Shown here one piece after another: positions 32,886-45,700 of a stretch of DNA of 64,000 nucleotides. Under the pieces are notes generated by a model. It saw nothing but the letters and a program-made list of their open reading frames with translations. It was not told where the DNA came from and did not search any database. The translations under genes were made by a program, and so were the position numbers. The DNA is from Cylicocyclus nassatus (lineage: Eukaryota > Nematoda > Chromadorea > Rhabditida > Strongylidae), in NCBI GenBank assembly GCA_958299035.1, contig CATQJL010000112.1:48256941-48320940 (forward strand). The letters are read 5' to 3'. Position 1 is the first letter of the stretch; every line of letters begins with the position of its first letter.

Positions 32886-34329
32886 TGTCTGAGTACGACT
32901 ACGACCGGCTTCTAAAAGGATTGCGAGCCTGCGGAGAGTGCGCCTCAGTGAATTCTAAGAAGAACTTGGAACGCACTTCGAAAACCACCGAGGAATTGCT
33001 CGAAAAAAGAAGATTTCTGATGTAGAATCCAAATGCAACCCATCTCGAGCGACTGATAGTCAACGCCAGTTGCAGAACAGCTTTACAGGAGGATCTCAGG
33101 AAGTACAGGTAGGCCAAGATACTGTAAGCAGCCGAAGGAAGACGCAGGTAGGCCAAAATACTGGAAGCAGCCGAAGGAAGACGAAGTCTTAAGAAGTATC
33201 GAAGGGACCTTCGTAAAATCACGTACCGCTGGCTGCATATTGAACGAAGACGGGACTCCGACTCCTTCCCGTTACAAGATGTAATCTATCGCGAAACTTC
33301 TACATCAACTTCTTCCGCTCACCAACACCCGTGCCGATGCCCGTTGTTCTTGCTGGAGAAGTACCACCGCGAATTCTACCTGCTGAAGTGCGCACGCCGA
33401 TTCGACCACGAAGACGTCCACGGTTCCAGGACCAGACCATCTTTCCATCGAATTTCTGCGAGCCGAGGGATAATGTCCACGAGATCCTCGCCTCGCACCT
33501 GACATCTTATCTTACCTTCAGAAGGAGAGGATTCCCGACCAGTGGAGAACGTCATTAACCGTCCTTCTTTTCAAGAAGGGTGAACGGGAGGCTTGGAACT
33601 ACCGTTCAATATACCTGCTAAGTGGGCTGTACAAGGTTTTCACGAAGATTATCCTCGCTTGCATATCTAGGATACTGGATAAAGCGCAATCCCAAGAACA
33701 AGCTGGATTTCGCAAAGGATTCAGCTACATAGACCACATCCAGACGGTTTCGTGGGTCATAGAAGTCTGCCGGGGGTACCGACTGCCTCTCGCCTTAACC
33801 TTCGTCGACTACGAGAAAGCCTTTGACAGCGTCGAAACAAACGCCATTCTGTGTGCGCTAGTCGATCAAGGAGTGGACCCAGCTTAAGTGAAAACGTTAG
33901 CCGACTGCTACAAGGACTGACAACGACGATGCAGCTATTCCATCGCTCCTGACCATTCCAGTTGGGAAGGGGGTTCGACAAGGCGACACTATCGAAGCTG
34001 TTCACCGCGGCCTTGCAGTAGGTGATGAAGTTTTGGACTGGAACGAGAGAGGCATTTGATGGGAGATTCTTGTCCAACCTTCGTTTTGCGGGCGACATCA
34101 TTCTCTTCTCGAACAGTATTACTGAAGCAAAGACGATACTGAAGGAACTAAACGAAGAGCAGGGAAGAAGATCGGATTGCGATTAAATTGGACAAAGACC
34201 CAGATTAAAAAACGCCCTTTGTGAAATTGCAGAAATGGAGTTGGAAGGCACCCCCATCATGGAGACATCTTCTTACGTGTATCTCGGACGTTCGATAAAC
34301 ATCGAGAACGACTTGAGGAAAGAAGTTAA

Positions 34330-34628
34330 AGGCAGTGGATCAGCAGAATGGACCTCTGTCAGATTTTGGCAGTGGTAGGTAGTAAACCCCCCGAATACAC
34401 TGTAGTCCTAATCCCACCCTCCATTTTATGCTCTAAGTTCTATGGAAATTCAAAACTCAACCAGCCCCGCCCACTTCCATTGAGTGGGCGTCATTGATGG
34501 AGTTTTAAAGCGTTTTTTCAAGACTTAGCGCATGGATTGGAGGGTGGGGTTGGGACTACAGTTATCCGGGGATCTACCACCTAACACTACCAAATTTGAC
34601 AGAGGTCCATTCTGCTAATCTACTGCCT
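34330..34628. mobile_element. TTAA-flanked MITE inside RTE 3
   Basis: TTAA at 34326-34329 and 34629-34632. Removing the element plus one TTAA restores a continuous RTE reading frame (RKEVNRRRRAAWAAF). TIRs begin AGGCAGTGGATCAGCAGAAT and AGGCAGTAGATTAGCAGAAT. An inner GTAGTAAACCCCCC block matches the terminus of the 27821-29145 element. Confidence 0.88.
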
Positions 34629-34998
34629 TTAACAGGAGAAGAAGAGCAGCCTGGGCCGCTTTCGGGCCTCTGAAGGAAGCCACCGACCAACTGACGGACT
34701 CGGAGCTTCGTGCCCACCTGTTCGCCTCAACCGTTCTCCCGGCGCTCTGTTACGCAGCTGAGACTTGCCGACACTGTAGCCACGTCGAAAGCTCTACGGA
34801 CCACCCACAGAGCGCTGAGCGCAGTCTTCTGAAGATGAGCCGACACAAACACCTTGTCGGACGGAGTACGGATCTAAGAAGAATGTTCGTGTCTTCGTGA
34901 CCCAGCGGAATACGTTGCGAAAGCGAAACATCGATGGGCCGGTTACATCATGAGAAGAACAGACGACAGATGGACATTAAGAACATTGGAGTGATTTC

Positions 34999-35011
34999 CT
35001 CGCGAAGCGAG
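34999..35011. repeat. Mini-hairpin capped by GCGAAGC inside RTE 3
   Basis: CTCGC, GAA loop, GCGAG. The paralogous position in RTE 1 (about 5700) reads AAGCGAAACG without the stem, so the hairpin looks like a small insertion. Confidence 0.6.
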
Positions 35012-35355
35012 ACGTTCCCGAGGAAGACCTCCAACGAGTTGGGCAGACGTGTTCGTGGAACGACCAGCTGAGAAATCAGCTGGTTATAATTTTCGCCCCT
35101 GGAACTCGTGGACGCAGCCACCAACGACAGCCAAGAAGATCGTAGATATTCGAAGCGAGGGGCAGAGATCGATGGAAACTTTTGTGCTGAGGCCGCACGT
35201 CACGTCAGGATAGGCCAGCTAAGTACCTAACAAGAAGTAAGTACCCAGCTCAATAACGCAGTGGGTATTGTCCACTACGCTTGCCATAGTGACTTATGCG
35301 CCGAAGCTGGCGCAAATTGCGCTGGAACCCGTAGTGATCAAATCGTCGAAAACGT

Positions 35356-37480
35356 CTTGCCAAATATTTTCGCGGCAGCTTTGCGCCTTCATGCTGTGGA
35401 ATGCGAATTGCCTCTTATGAGATCTCATTTCCCACTGAAATTCCATCATTAATACTGTACACGAAAATCTGATGGAAAAAAGAGAGAAACTCAAAAATAT
35501 CATATACAATCGACATACAATAATAATTTATATACTTTAGATTTTCAAGAGGCAAATGGAAAAAAAGAAACCCTTTAGGTGTATGGACTCGAAAAACCTC
35601 CTTTTTTTCAAGTATGAAGCGTTTTCCTCCAAGAGGTAGCGTTTGTGATCCCACGAAAGTTGAATATTAGATGATCCTTGAAAGCAGTGTTCTAATCAGT
35701 TTGGATTTATGCCTGATTTTTATTTCATTAGACGGCCCCCTATCGAGGCATGCCCAAATTCCGTTCGATAAGCTATCCTTCTTCAAGAAAACTGATCAAA
35801 GTGGCGCGGAGCGTCTTGCCAGCGCTCAACGACTTATTTCCCTATTACGTTTCAAAAAGTCTTTGCAGTCCACCTTTCCATCTTGACATGTTTGACCCTG
35901 CGGACGGGTAAGGTAGATTGGACGGCCCGTTAGCGTTGCTTCTACGGGCCTAACAGCTGGGTTTTGGGATTTTTAAGCGGATTTGAGTACTTAGAGGGGT
36001 ATGCAAGCTTGGGAAGTGTAATTTGTGAAGAGAGAACTCGAAACAGCTGCAGTCTCCTCCCCCCCCCCCCCCACAACTGCTGTTACCCTTTTTTGATGTG
36101 CATAGCAGCTTTTCAGACAGCAAATCGAGACTCCGTGTTTGAAAATTTAAACTCGGAGTTTGGAAACTTTCAGTTTCCGGAACCAAACTCAGAGTTAACT
36201 TTGAGATACGCCAAGCTCTAATCTCGGAAATTCAACCAGATTACTACCATTTCAAAGATTTTTCTGATTTTCCCATTTTGTCACCGAGACAAACGTATCT
36301 GTCGAGCGAAGTATTAGGTCGTAACAAAAATTTATTGCACTCAAAATTTTTGCCGTGCATGATGATGTGAGAGTTGCATCGACTTCTACACAAAGTTTGG
36401 AGCTAAAAGTTAGAAAGTTCCATTCACTCGAAAAATCAAGAAAATCGGAACTCCTCCCAGAATAGTCCCACAAAAATCATCCTGACTTTCAGGTCCAAGA
36501 AAGCAGCTGAGTTGTTTGCAACCCAGTCATATTTACTACAAACTTTTACAAGTTCAATTGTGAATTTTCAGCTTTCTACAAGCGTTGTTCACTTGGATTC
36601 ATTTTCTCAATTTTTAGCCCAAGAAAATACCGCAGTGCATCAGATGTCTGATGCGAGATGTAAGCTCATTTATTCATATTGCGCGCTGGACGTCATTGAA
36701 GAAATGAAAGCATAAATTGGGTTTGTTGCCGTTTCCGACAATTTAGGGTAAGGTTTGACTAAAACTTACGTAACCAATGGAAATACGTCGGAACGAGGGT
36801 ACGCGTTAACTGCCTCTGCGACGAGCTGACTATAGCAGATGGTGAAGAAGAAGATGAAAAGTACTAGACCATTGAATATCATTTATTTACTAAATCGTGA
36901 CCCCAAAACAATCTGCCAATTGCCAAAACTCCCCTACCCAAATTGTAGCAAGCCTTCCTATGTACACTTTTCAATGTTCACGAAACAAATCTCTATACGT
37001 AAGTACTACCATTTTCGTGATTAGCTTGTCATATCAGATGAAGCACCCTACTCATTCTGTGCTGCTTCTGGTAATCCCTGATATCAAGCACATCTTCGAA
37101 AGAAATTGAAGTTTAGGAAAAGAAAAGTAATCCTTTCTCGCCGAGGGCAAAGACATACCCTTAAAATTTGCTATGTCTGCTGATACACCGACCATCGAGC
37201 TTTTCAACGCAGTGCCCACAACGCAAAATTTTTTATTGTCTACCTTTTGAGACCAAGACCTTTCATAGACCAGTCAGCATTTTCCGGACAAAATCACGCA
37301 TAATGCCATCTCAGTATACCTACAGAGCTGTGGAAGGCTGACAAATATGAAGACTTCTAGATTTACAGCAAAAGATTTCTGGAACGAGTTTGTACTAAAT
37401 CGTCCTTTTAACAAAAAATCTTTGATCTTTTATCAAATTGAAGCCTTTACACACCATGAGCGTCAAGCGGTCCCACGTGG
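35356..37480. other. Unassigned sequence
   Basis: No supported gene. Contains a C run (about 36059-36072), an isolated mariner-type terminus (TTAGGTCGTAACAAAAA at about 36316) without a partner, and a GGCCCGT...ACGGGCC hairpin near 35922-35950. Confidence 0.4.
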
Positions 37481-37561
37481 CAGTCACTGCTCGGCCGCCA
37501 ATGTGTAATTGACACTTCTGCAGAATTGAAACTCAGCGCAGCATCCTCGGAAACACTTACT

Positions 37562-37616
37562 CGAGTTACGGCATGTGCTAATGGATGCCAAGATAACTTT
37601 AAAAAACTTCTTCTGA
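37562..37616 (-). other. Orphan exon-like segment
   Basis: On the minus strand it is flanked by a TATTTCAG acceptor and a GTAAGT donor and is open (KKFFKVILASISTC). It lies inside a 151-codon open frame (37484-37939). No family is recognised and no phase-compatible partner exon was found. Confidence 0.2.
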
Positions 37617-38313
37617 AATAGCCGATCCGTCGGGCACGAACCTTGAAGGTCTACATGTGTATAAATAACCTCTGGTGATGAAGGAACTGTAAACGGATGT
37701 CCTATGCATCGGTGTTTCGGGAAGATGCAGACGATGTATGCCAAGATGAACGATAGCTGGAAATAAACATACCCATACCTTCGATAGTCTAGAGACAGGG
37801 CGTTAAAAGTGAAGGTTGTTTGAGCATCTGACGTCATAAATAGTGAAGGTTGTTTAAAGAAGATCAGAGAAGAGAATATGACGTAAAACAGATAGAAAAA
37901 GCAAAAGAAACTGCTGAAAACCGGGTAAAAACGCTGCAATGAGGCTGGAAATCTTTTATTTGGCGGCTTCTCAAAGTGTAAGTTTTCGCTTCAGGACCAG
38001 CAATTCGCAACACGGGGTTTTGATTTTTGATGCGTCCTTTGAATTTTTACCCCCGCATTGACGTTCCTGTTTCCTGGGACGTTGTCTGGATTGTTGCGCT
38101 TATTGTTCTGAGCAAAAATCGCCCAAGCTGGAAAAAAATCGATGCGAAAGCACTGAAACAGAACAAGGTAAAGAAAACGCACTTTTTACGATTTTTCGCA
38201 AAAAATTCCACTTCGAAGAGATAAAAGCTGGGTGGTTGTCTGCATCATAAACAGAATCAAGATCTATATGCAAAAACCGCGTGAAAACAGTTAAACCAAG
38301 AGGAAAAACAAGA

Positions 38314-38379
38314 GATTTTCGAAAACAAGGTTTTTGCCGGATTTCAGATTTTCGAAAACAAGGTTTTTGCCGGATTTCT
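38314..38379. repeat. 33-bp tandem duplication
   Basis: TTTTCGAAAACAAGG plus TTTTTGCCGGATTTC repeated twice in direct orientation. Confidence 0.8.
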
Positions 38380-38489
38380 CGATCAAATCAAAAAATGTGG
38401 TTCTGGGACGTTGTCGGCGTGAAAATAGAGATCAAGAGCTTCAAAATGATACATAGCTTGCCAAAATTGGGTTCGAAACAACGAAGAAA

Positions 38490-38615
38490 AGGGTACCAAA
38501 GCCAAATGCTCCGCGCCCCGCGTTTGGGGCAGCGAGGTAGCGCGCAGCGCGCGGAGACGCAGACGAGCAGCAGAGACAGACCAGAGCCGACGGGGCATTT
38601 GGCTCTGGTTGCAGA
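38490..38615. repeat. GC-rich inverted repeat
   Basis: AGCCAAATGC near 38500 is mirrored by GCATTTGGCT near 38598. Between them lies a GC-rich stretch with GCGCGCAGCGCGCG. Nature unknown; one of the few GC islands in the window. Confidence 0.5.
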
Positions 38616-39009
38616 TTTCCGCGGGGTCTCAACGAAACCCAGCAACATTATATATCATTCTGATCGCCATGACACGACGAGGAGAACTGACAACATCCCA
38701 AGCTTTAAAAATCAATCATTAACAAGATAGACCGGCGTTTTCGTGCGCGACTCTCTGCGCAAGGTTTAAGTGCAGTTTCTCGTTCTGATTTAACTTCAAT
38801 AGCTTTCCTAAACTTCTAAAACTCGATTTTGTTCAAACGAGAGGTTAACTAAGAAATGTTGTTTTAAATTCTGGCGAAAATACCACAGAAACTTTTTCTA
38901 AGGTGAAAAAGGCTATAAAAAGCAAATTCTCGTTTTCGCTGAGATAAGCTAAAGATATTATTCCCAATATTTGTTTCATTAACGTTCGTCTGACATAGTC
39001 GGATAATAA

Positions 39010-39032
39010 CATCCGGAGCTTCGCTTCGGATG
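39010..39032. repeat. Hairpin capped by GCTTCGC (complement GCGAAGC)
   Basis: CATCCGGAGC, loop TTC, GCTTCGGATG: a ten-base-pair stem with one G-T pair. Confidence 0.65.
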
Positions 39033-39285
39033 ACTTCTGTTTTTTTTTCAGGTGAAGGTTGTGTCCCATTATAACCCTCAAAGTGAAGGTTACCAGAGTT
39101 CGTGGCTCTATGTATCGAGGGTATGAACATATCGTACCCTGCGTTGTCAATATGCCTCGTATAAAGTCTTATTTTTGGAACTACATGTTTTTTGCTAGAT
39201 TGAATGCTGTGTTAAACAGTAAGATTCAAGGCATACTGAGCTCCCAGCGTTATTTCCAAATTCCTATCGTCATAGCGTAAATGTA

Positions 39286-40338
39286 TTAGGTCGTGCCGAA
39301 AGCAATCTCGCTTTTTTCAAATGAACGTCACATTTCATGGAATCAAGATTTTCAGGAGATCTTAAAAGAATCTTCAGAGCTAAGAATCTTAGAAGATCTC
39401 ATTCGATGCAGCATTTCATCCTCTTTCTAAAGGTTGTAATTTCATTGCATAAGATTCATCGAGCTCTATAAAATTACCAGAATCTGCGACTCATGCTTTT
39501 CGCCATAGTTAAGTTCGGCTATTTTTCTAAATTTTTGCACCTGTTCTCCAAAGAGCACAACTGACAGATAGATAGAGCAAACTTTGTAGGACACAGAGTA
39601 ACTTTTTTGTTTTCCTTAGCTTGCTACTTAGAGTTTCTGGAGTCAATTTTTCAATGCCATTGAATTCCATATTTCGCCAGCTCAAAACTCACAGAACAAC
39701 AACCGGCAAGCAACTCGGGTGTCATTTGACGCAGCTTTTTCTCCTCTTTTTACCGGCTGTTTTTTGTTTCCGATTCGTCGTGTTTTTCGGAGTAGAACTA
39801 TCATAATTCAGGTTTTCCGAGGCGCCTCAGGCTGTACCCGGAATTTTCGAAAGTTGCTAATCTAAAGCGTTAAATGCTCACTTGCTTTGTAAAATTAGTG
39901 TCAAACCATAATCCATCTTTGGAAGTTTCAAAATCCGAAGATTTACTGGTGTTTGATGCATTTGTGTTTGAGACGAGCCTGCTAAAATTCGGTAGTTCTA
40001 TCAAAAAATCTATACAAAAATTATGACGAGCTCTGGAAAGTAGGAAAAAGTTGTGCTGTTTCTTGTAGGGTTTGCTCTATCTATCCATTACTTGGATTCC
40101 TTCCGAGGGTTGTTAGAAGAATTTAGAAGAATTTTGAAACTTGGCCTTGTCAAAAAGCATGGGTCGCAAATTTTGACAATTTTTTCGAGAGCTTATTGGA
40201 TTTTTTGCAGCGGTTATATAACCGTTAGAGAGCGAATGAAATGCTGCATCAAATGCTTTCAGAACCTCTTACATATCTTTTTTCCACGAGATGTGGCGTA
40301 CGTTTGAAAAAAGCGACATTACTTTCGGAACGACCTAA
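39286..40338. mobile_element. Mariner-like element without intact transposase, about 1.05 kb
   Basis: Ends TTAGGTCGTGCCGAAAGCAA and TTAGGTCGTTCCGAAAGTAA (right end, reverse complement). TA precedes the left end; the right TA is not preserved. No transposase motif was recognised in the interior. Confidence 0.65.
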
Positions 40339-40344
40339 TTGTTG

Positions 40345-42730
40345 AAGAAGATCTATATACGCAATCCTTATGGTTAGTAGAAGCTGTTCATGTTGGCTGC
40401 CCGCCAAGATACTTCTTGTTTTTTACTCATATTTAGAAGGCTCTTCTAACCCTAACACCTTAGCATGAAGTATGACAGCGCTGCAATCATACAATGTCTT
40501 CAACTTAATCAGATTTCAGAAAATTCCCAAGTCCGTCAGTCTAAGAATAGTAACGTCTAACTCCCTCATCTCAGAATTCCGCCCAGTCGTCCAAAAACTT
40601 GTGCGTCCGCTACTGATGCGCATCTATGCAGCATCACTGTACTCTCCCTTAAAAACTGGTGAAAGCGAGCAATGGCGAATGCATTTGATCATATTTTTTG
40701 GAAAGTTTCTTTCTTTTTTTGTGCTGCTGACATGCGCTTTTGCGACGGGCGCTGACTGATAGGGTTTCTATTTAATTTTGTAGTAGAAGTGTTCTAGTTT
40801 GTGCGGATCGCATCAAGTATGGGGCATTGAGTTAGGAGGTTGGCAGCTATGAATTTGACATGATAAAACTCATGCACTAAATAATCGCATTTTCGAGTTT
40901 AAAATAAGAATGATGTAGGAGCTCTCGCACTTAGTGCATGTGACCAGGCTAGTCTTTCCTCTGAGGGGTGCAAAATCGTTTCGAAAAATCAATCCTACTC
41001 TAAAAAAGCTAAACATTTTGTGTTGCTTTGGAAGGTTATCAGACCACCTAATCCGGCTTCTTATCAGACCATATGTGGCCTTGCAAGATATTAGCAGATC
41101 TGAGATTTCGTACAACTCTGGAGCCACCTTTGCGAGTATGCAGAAAACTCTTAGCAGGCAATTATATGCATGTGTCGACTCGCAGATGAGAGAACAACAA
41201 GATTTTCTTTGGATTGATTTAACATCATCAATAAAAGATGGATTCCGTGAAGAATAAAGAATTAGTGATAGACCAGTTTATACGAACTAATATGCCTATG
41301 ATCAGATAGTCACTCCAGCAATGTGATGAAATTATTTAGAGGTTTCCCAAATTTGTGCTTTATAGCTTCATAAAATTTAGCCGCGCAGTTAGGACAGAAT
41401 GGTGGTATAACAGCGAAAGAGCGTTAATTAAGAGATTTTAGAAAGCAGTGATTTGCACATAGAACCACTCCGTTTGCCATCTTTTCTCAATGTCGTAGAC
41501 CGCTCATAGAAAAGATGAGTCTCAGAAAAGCGAGGAACTGCGCAATTCGAAGATTCTTTAGATCCTAGCAATTCTTTTTTTCCGGACTTAGAACCTTTGA
41601 AATGTGATAGGACCCAGTTGATGCGTTGACGACCGCGTGCATACGTGCCTTTGCACATCCTAACTCCCTGACAGTATTTTCGTGCATACGTACTTATGCA
41701 TGGGAGCTTTTCAGGTGTAAACAAAAGCTAGGGTAATTTCATGCAGTATCAAGTACTAATGTTGGGGCCTGATTGCTGTATAAAACACACTGACATCGCG
41801 GTGACTGGTGATTAGTTTACACCACAAATTTGGGTGTTTAAACCGTTTTCGATATGGTAAAATATGCTAATTATGTTTCTCTGAGAAAGCGAGTTTGTAG
41901 CCGTTTAGCAATCAAGGATGAAGTAAGGCAAAAAACACCCAATAAAACGCTTTTTTCAAAAGAAGGTCCCTTAAACATAGTCATTGCATCTGATCCATCT
42001 GAAGATTTGATGCAAGAATGTTCCTATGTGTCATTCATGAAAGATTCTGTGAGATACATGTATCTCCGATTGAACTTTGCATGTTTCATAAATAAGCCTT
42101 TAGAAAGGCTCACATAATGATTTCGTGCATGCGCGTACATACATGCTCAAAAGCGCGAGAAAGTCAGTGGAATTTTCGCTCAAAAGCTCGATTGTCAACG
42201 TGTTTAGCACACGCCATACGTGATCCACATGATCCCTTGATCCACTTCATGCACTTCGCTTTGAATACTTGGACTGACCAACAGTGGTGGATGAATTAGA
42301 TCGAGTGAACATTGGCTTCGCTATTGGTCTGCTGATTGATTTGAGCGATGGTGAAGTGGACGAAGTGGATGAAATGGATCTAATATGACACGTGTTTCAA
42401 CAATGCAAGCCAAAATCTTTTACTATCCTGATCTCCCGGAGTTTAGTTCACATGAAGGAAGTTTAAAAACGCGCTGGTTGCTAGAGACTTGAACACTATA
42501 AAGCTTATGTGACGAAAAAAGCACCATTTTTGAAGGAGGTGTGCTCGTCGTTCGAAGTTGAGCACGCAAAAATGAAAATTTTTCATTTATTCAATATCTT
42601 CAGATTACGCCTAGAAACTCCCAGTTCAATGGTGGAAGTTGAGAATAAGGTGATGCAAATCGTTTATCGGCAACAGATAATGTAGTTAGTTCAAAATTTC
42701 ACTCTGATTTTTTTCTTTCATTCCTGGCGG
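40345..42730. other. Unassigned sequence downstream of protease gene 3
   Basis: No supported exon or transposon terminus. Open frames here lack family signatures, splice consensus or duplication support. Confidence 0.4.
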
Positions 42731-42736
42731 AAGTCG

Positions 42737-45700
42737 TCAGAGTGGGTTGAGTAACCATCCGGACGCTGTGGGGGATGGTTGCTCCTGGTCCTCAGAACCT
42801 TCGGGAAGCGGGCAGACTCCTGCATAAATGTAGAAGTCAGAAAATATGGCTTAGGAGATACCGGATATTTATTGACAGCAAAAACCCCTACTGGCGTGAC
42901 TAAGCCTTTATATGTGGTTTTAAAGCCCTCTCCTCACTTTTCGTTCGTTTTCAAGCCCGATTCTGATAGTATTGTAAGCTATTGTTTTTCAGGCTCATTC
43001 CATTGCGTTGTACTCATAGATCTACTCACCGGTCTTTTCGCAAATCCAATCCACATGCTCTCGCACATCGACAAATCGGCTTGACACTGAAAGCATATAC
43101 AACTGATGCATATTACACGGAAAGTTTTCTTCTAACTGAGATAGAAAGCTCTTAAAATACCTTGATCGGTATCGAAATGCTGTTCTGTGCATGTTGATAT
43201 GTGGTTGACGCCAGTTTAATTCATAAATTACTCCTTTTTGAATAAAAAGAATGAAAAAGTAGTAAAAAGTTTTTTCTGGCAATTCTATTTTTGAGTTTCT
43301 GCTCTAAACTGGAATTAGCAAAGTGGCCTTGATCCTGACTGGATATCTATACCAAGGTTGAAGGTAGAGAAAGCTATATTGATTACTAGCAATGAAAATT
43401 CCATAGACAATGAACTTCATTAACACATTCAGGACAAGGCCGATTTTTCGATTACTGCCGTTGCGGACCAGAGCCTTTTCCGTTTTATCAAACCTACTAT
43501 TGTCTGAAATGGTAGTTTTTTTGGAAAATATTCAAAAGATGCCTCCACAAATGCCACCAAACGGCTTATCGAAGGCATTGATTATCAGAATATGATTTAT
43601 ACAATTTTTGGCGTTAGATGGTAAGGTTACGGTAGTCATTTAGTATGAACCCAACAACATGGATTTTCATGATAAAGTGTGTTTTAAGGTTATTTCACGT
43701 GCTGATTGTGTTTATAGTATCCATTTTGTTCACACCTTTCCCAGTATGGTCACGGTAGCAATACGGTAAAATTTTCGCAAAAATCAAGGTGGTGTAAGAA
43801 GGTGGTATTGAGAATTGAGACTATCATTTTCGTAATCAGCATACTGAAAAACCTACATATGTGAAATTTGAGCTTCCCGGGATGACCATTGCAAAAGATC
43901 AATAAAATCAATAAAATTGAAGATTTTTTGATGGGCTAACAAATTTTTTACTAGTAGAATTGCTTCTCTAGTGATGTACACTTGAATTCTCAAAAACAGC
44001 ATATAATTTGAGCTAAAGGTTTTGCCTTACATCTATCTACTTAGTATCTAACGTAACATCACATTACAGTAATGCTCCCGGACCGCTCTTACTGAAATTT
44101 CGCCTAGGTGTCCCCAACCATGTGCCAGAACCCCGTAGAATTCCATCGTAAACTGACAAATGTAGAGCTTCAGGAATCTTACGACCCACAGTGGGTCGTG
44201 TTGTCCGAAACGGCAGAACACGTACGACCCACTGCTGGGTCGTATTGTCGTGAAGTGGCGTGTGTTAGTGTGTTAGTGGCTGACTATCAAATCTCTGAAA
44301 CTCATCTTCCAAATAACAGCATTAACCTCTAATCGCTGCGCAAACATATTATCAGCATCAAAGATACAACAGCACCAAAGACCGATTGTCCTTTAGCTAT
44401 GACATAATCACCAGTTTGTCTTACCAGCTTCTCTTTTGCGCACGAATTGGTTTTCGCGATAGTTTAATAATCAACATTTTACCGATAAAGTAGCTCTAAT
44501 ACTGAAATAATCAACATTTCACCGATGAAGTTGCTCTAATCATACTCTATAATAAAGCGCAGGGGGGACCATGTGACTCATGCGTTTGTCGCTATGTCTC
44601 GAATGCACCCAATGCACCCAGGATGTCTGCCTTCCGAGATGTTGACTGGAACGCCCTTTCGTGCTCAACTCCATAAACAGTACTATCGATTAGCATTATT
44701 GTCACCAAGTAACAGCTCGCTTCATTTCAATTAGCGCATTAGGATGTGTCAACTTGGTACCAGTCTATTTTAGTTGCCAATTTTCTATAACTTAATTGTA
44801 CAAAAGCACTGCTTTACAAAGTTGTAAGTGGTGCAGCAGAAATCCCAGATGGGATTTTCCCTCATGAAAGTTCTCGATTTTGATACACCAACAGCCGTAT
44901 GTTTAGTAATTGTTTAACATTTCATATTGTGAGCAAAATAATGGAATTCTGGCCGCATTGTAACTAAAGGGAGTGTGACAGGCTAGAAAGGCTTTCAAGG
45001 AAGGAAAATGGGGAAAATTGAAATATGGCAGATGAAGTTTCGTGAATGGAAGTTAAATCGTAAGCACTTACATGAAGAGTCTGAGGAAAGGAGGCGGGGT
45101 AGGATGGAATTTTACTTATTGACTTTGAGGTTAAGCGTAGAATCTCAATAGTAGAAGTCGAACTTTATTCGAAAACTTGGTAAAGGATGTTTGAGCAGTA
45201 GGTGCGATTTGAGAGGGAAGAAGAGGGAAATGCGGTCTCTCCTCATGAGGAATTACCGCAGGTGGAGCTTTTGGTAGAGTAGAATAGCCTGCACCTTAGC
45301 CAGCAAATTCTGTGTGGTACTGTATAAAAAGCTGAATTTTGGCGAAAAGCGTAGGCATACTTTCGATAAGCAACGTTGAGGTTACGCATTGTAATGGCAG
45401 CGTCAGCAGAAGGAGAACCCGAAAAGTAGGACAATAATTGCAGAAATATTCAAAGAGTTTCTACTTAGAAAAAGTTTTAGAAGATAATAAGTTTTCCTTC
45501 TAAAAAACTCTACTGGAAACTGTTTAATTATACCGTTCGTAATCTTCCCTCTCTATTCTCCGTAGGTAGGTAACTAATGGGGAAAGAGAAAAGCAAAATC
45601 CGCTCAAAACTTCAAACGCAGGAAAATTGCACAAATGAAAGTGATATTTACGTTATTCTGTACCAGTAGGGTGCGGGGAGCTGAGGAGAGGGGAGGAAGG

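Larger units (their letters stand above)
32890..35355 (+). mobile_element. RTE-type retrotransposon 3, reverse transcriptase region, frameshifted
   Basis: Covers the linker, reverse transcriptase and C-terminal parts of the RTE ORF in several frames. Recognisable RT blocks are QAGFRKGFSYIDHIQ, FVDYEKAFDSV and GVRQGD, then LRFAGDIILFS where the catalytic FADD box reads FAGD, so the RT would be dead even without frameshifts. It is interrupted by a TTAA-flanked MITE (34330-34628), followed by AAWAAF, ALCYA and GRPPTSWAD. The 3' end near 35355 is set by comparison with RTE 1. Confidence 0.85.

Noticed and set aside
36839..37109. Small plus-strand frames near 37 kb
   Set aside because: No duplication support, no splice consensus and no family signature.
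37484..37939. 151-codon frame as a membrane protein gene
   Set aside because: Hydrophobicity comes from AT-rich Phe/Tyr codons; no family, no paralogue. Only an exon-like piece inside it is kept at low confidence.
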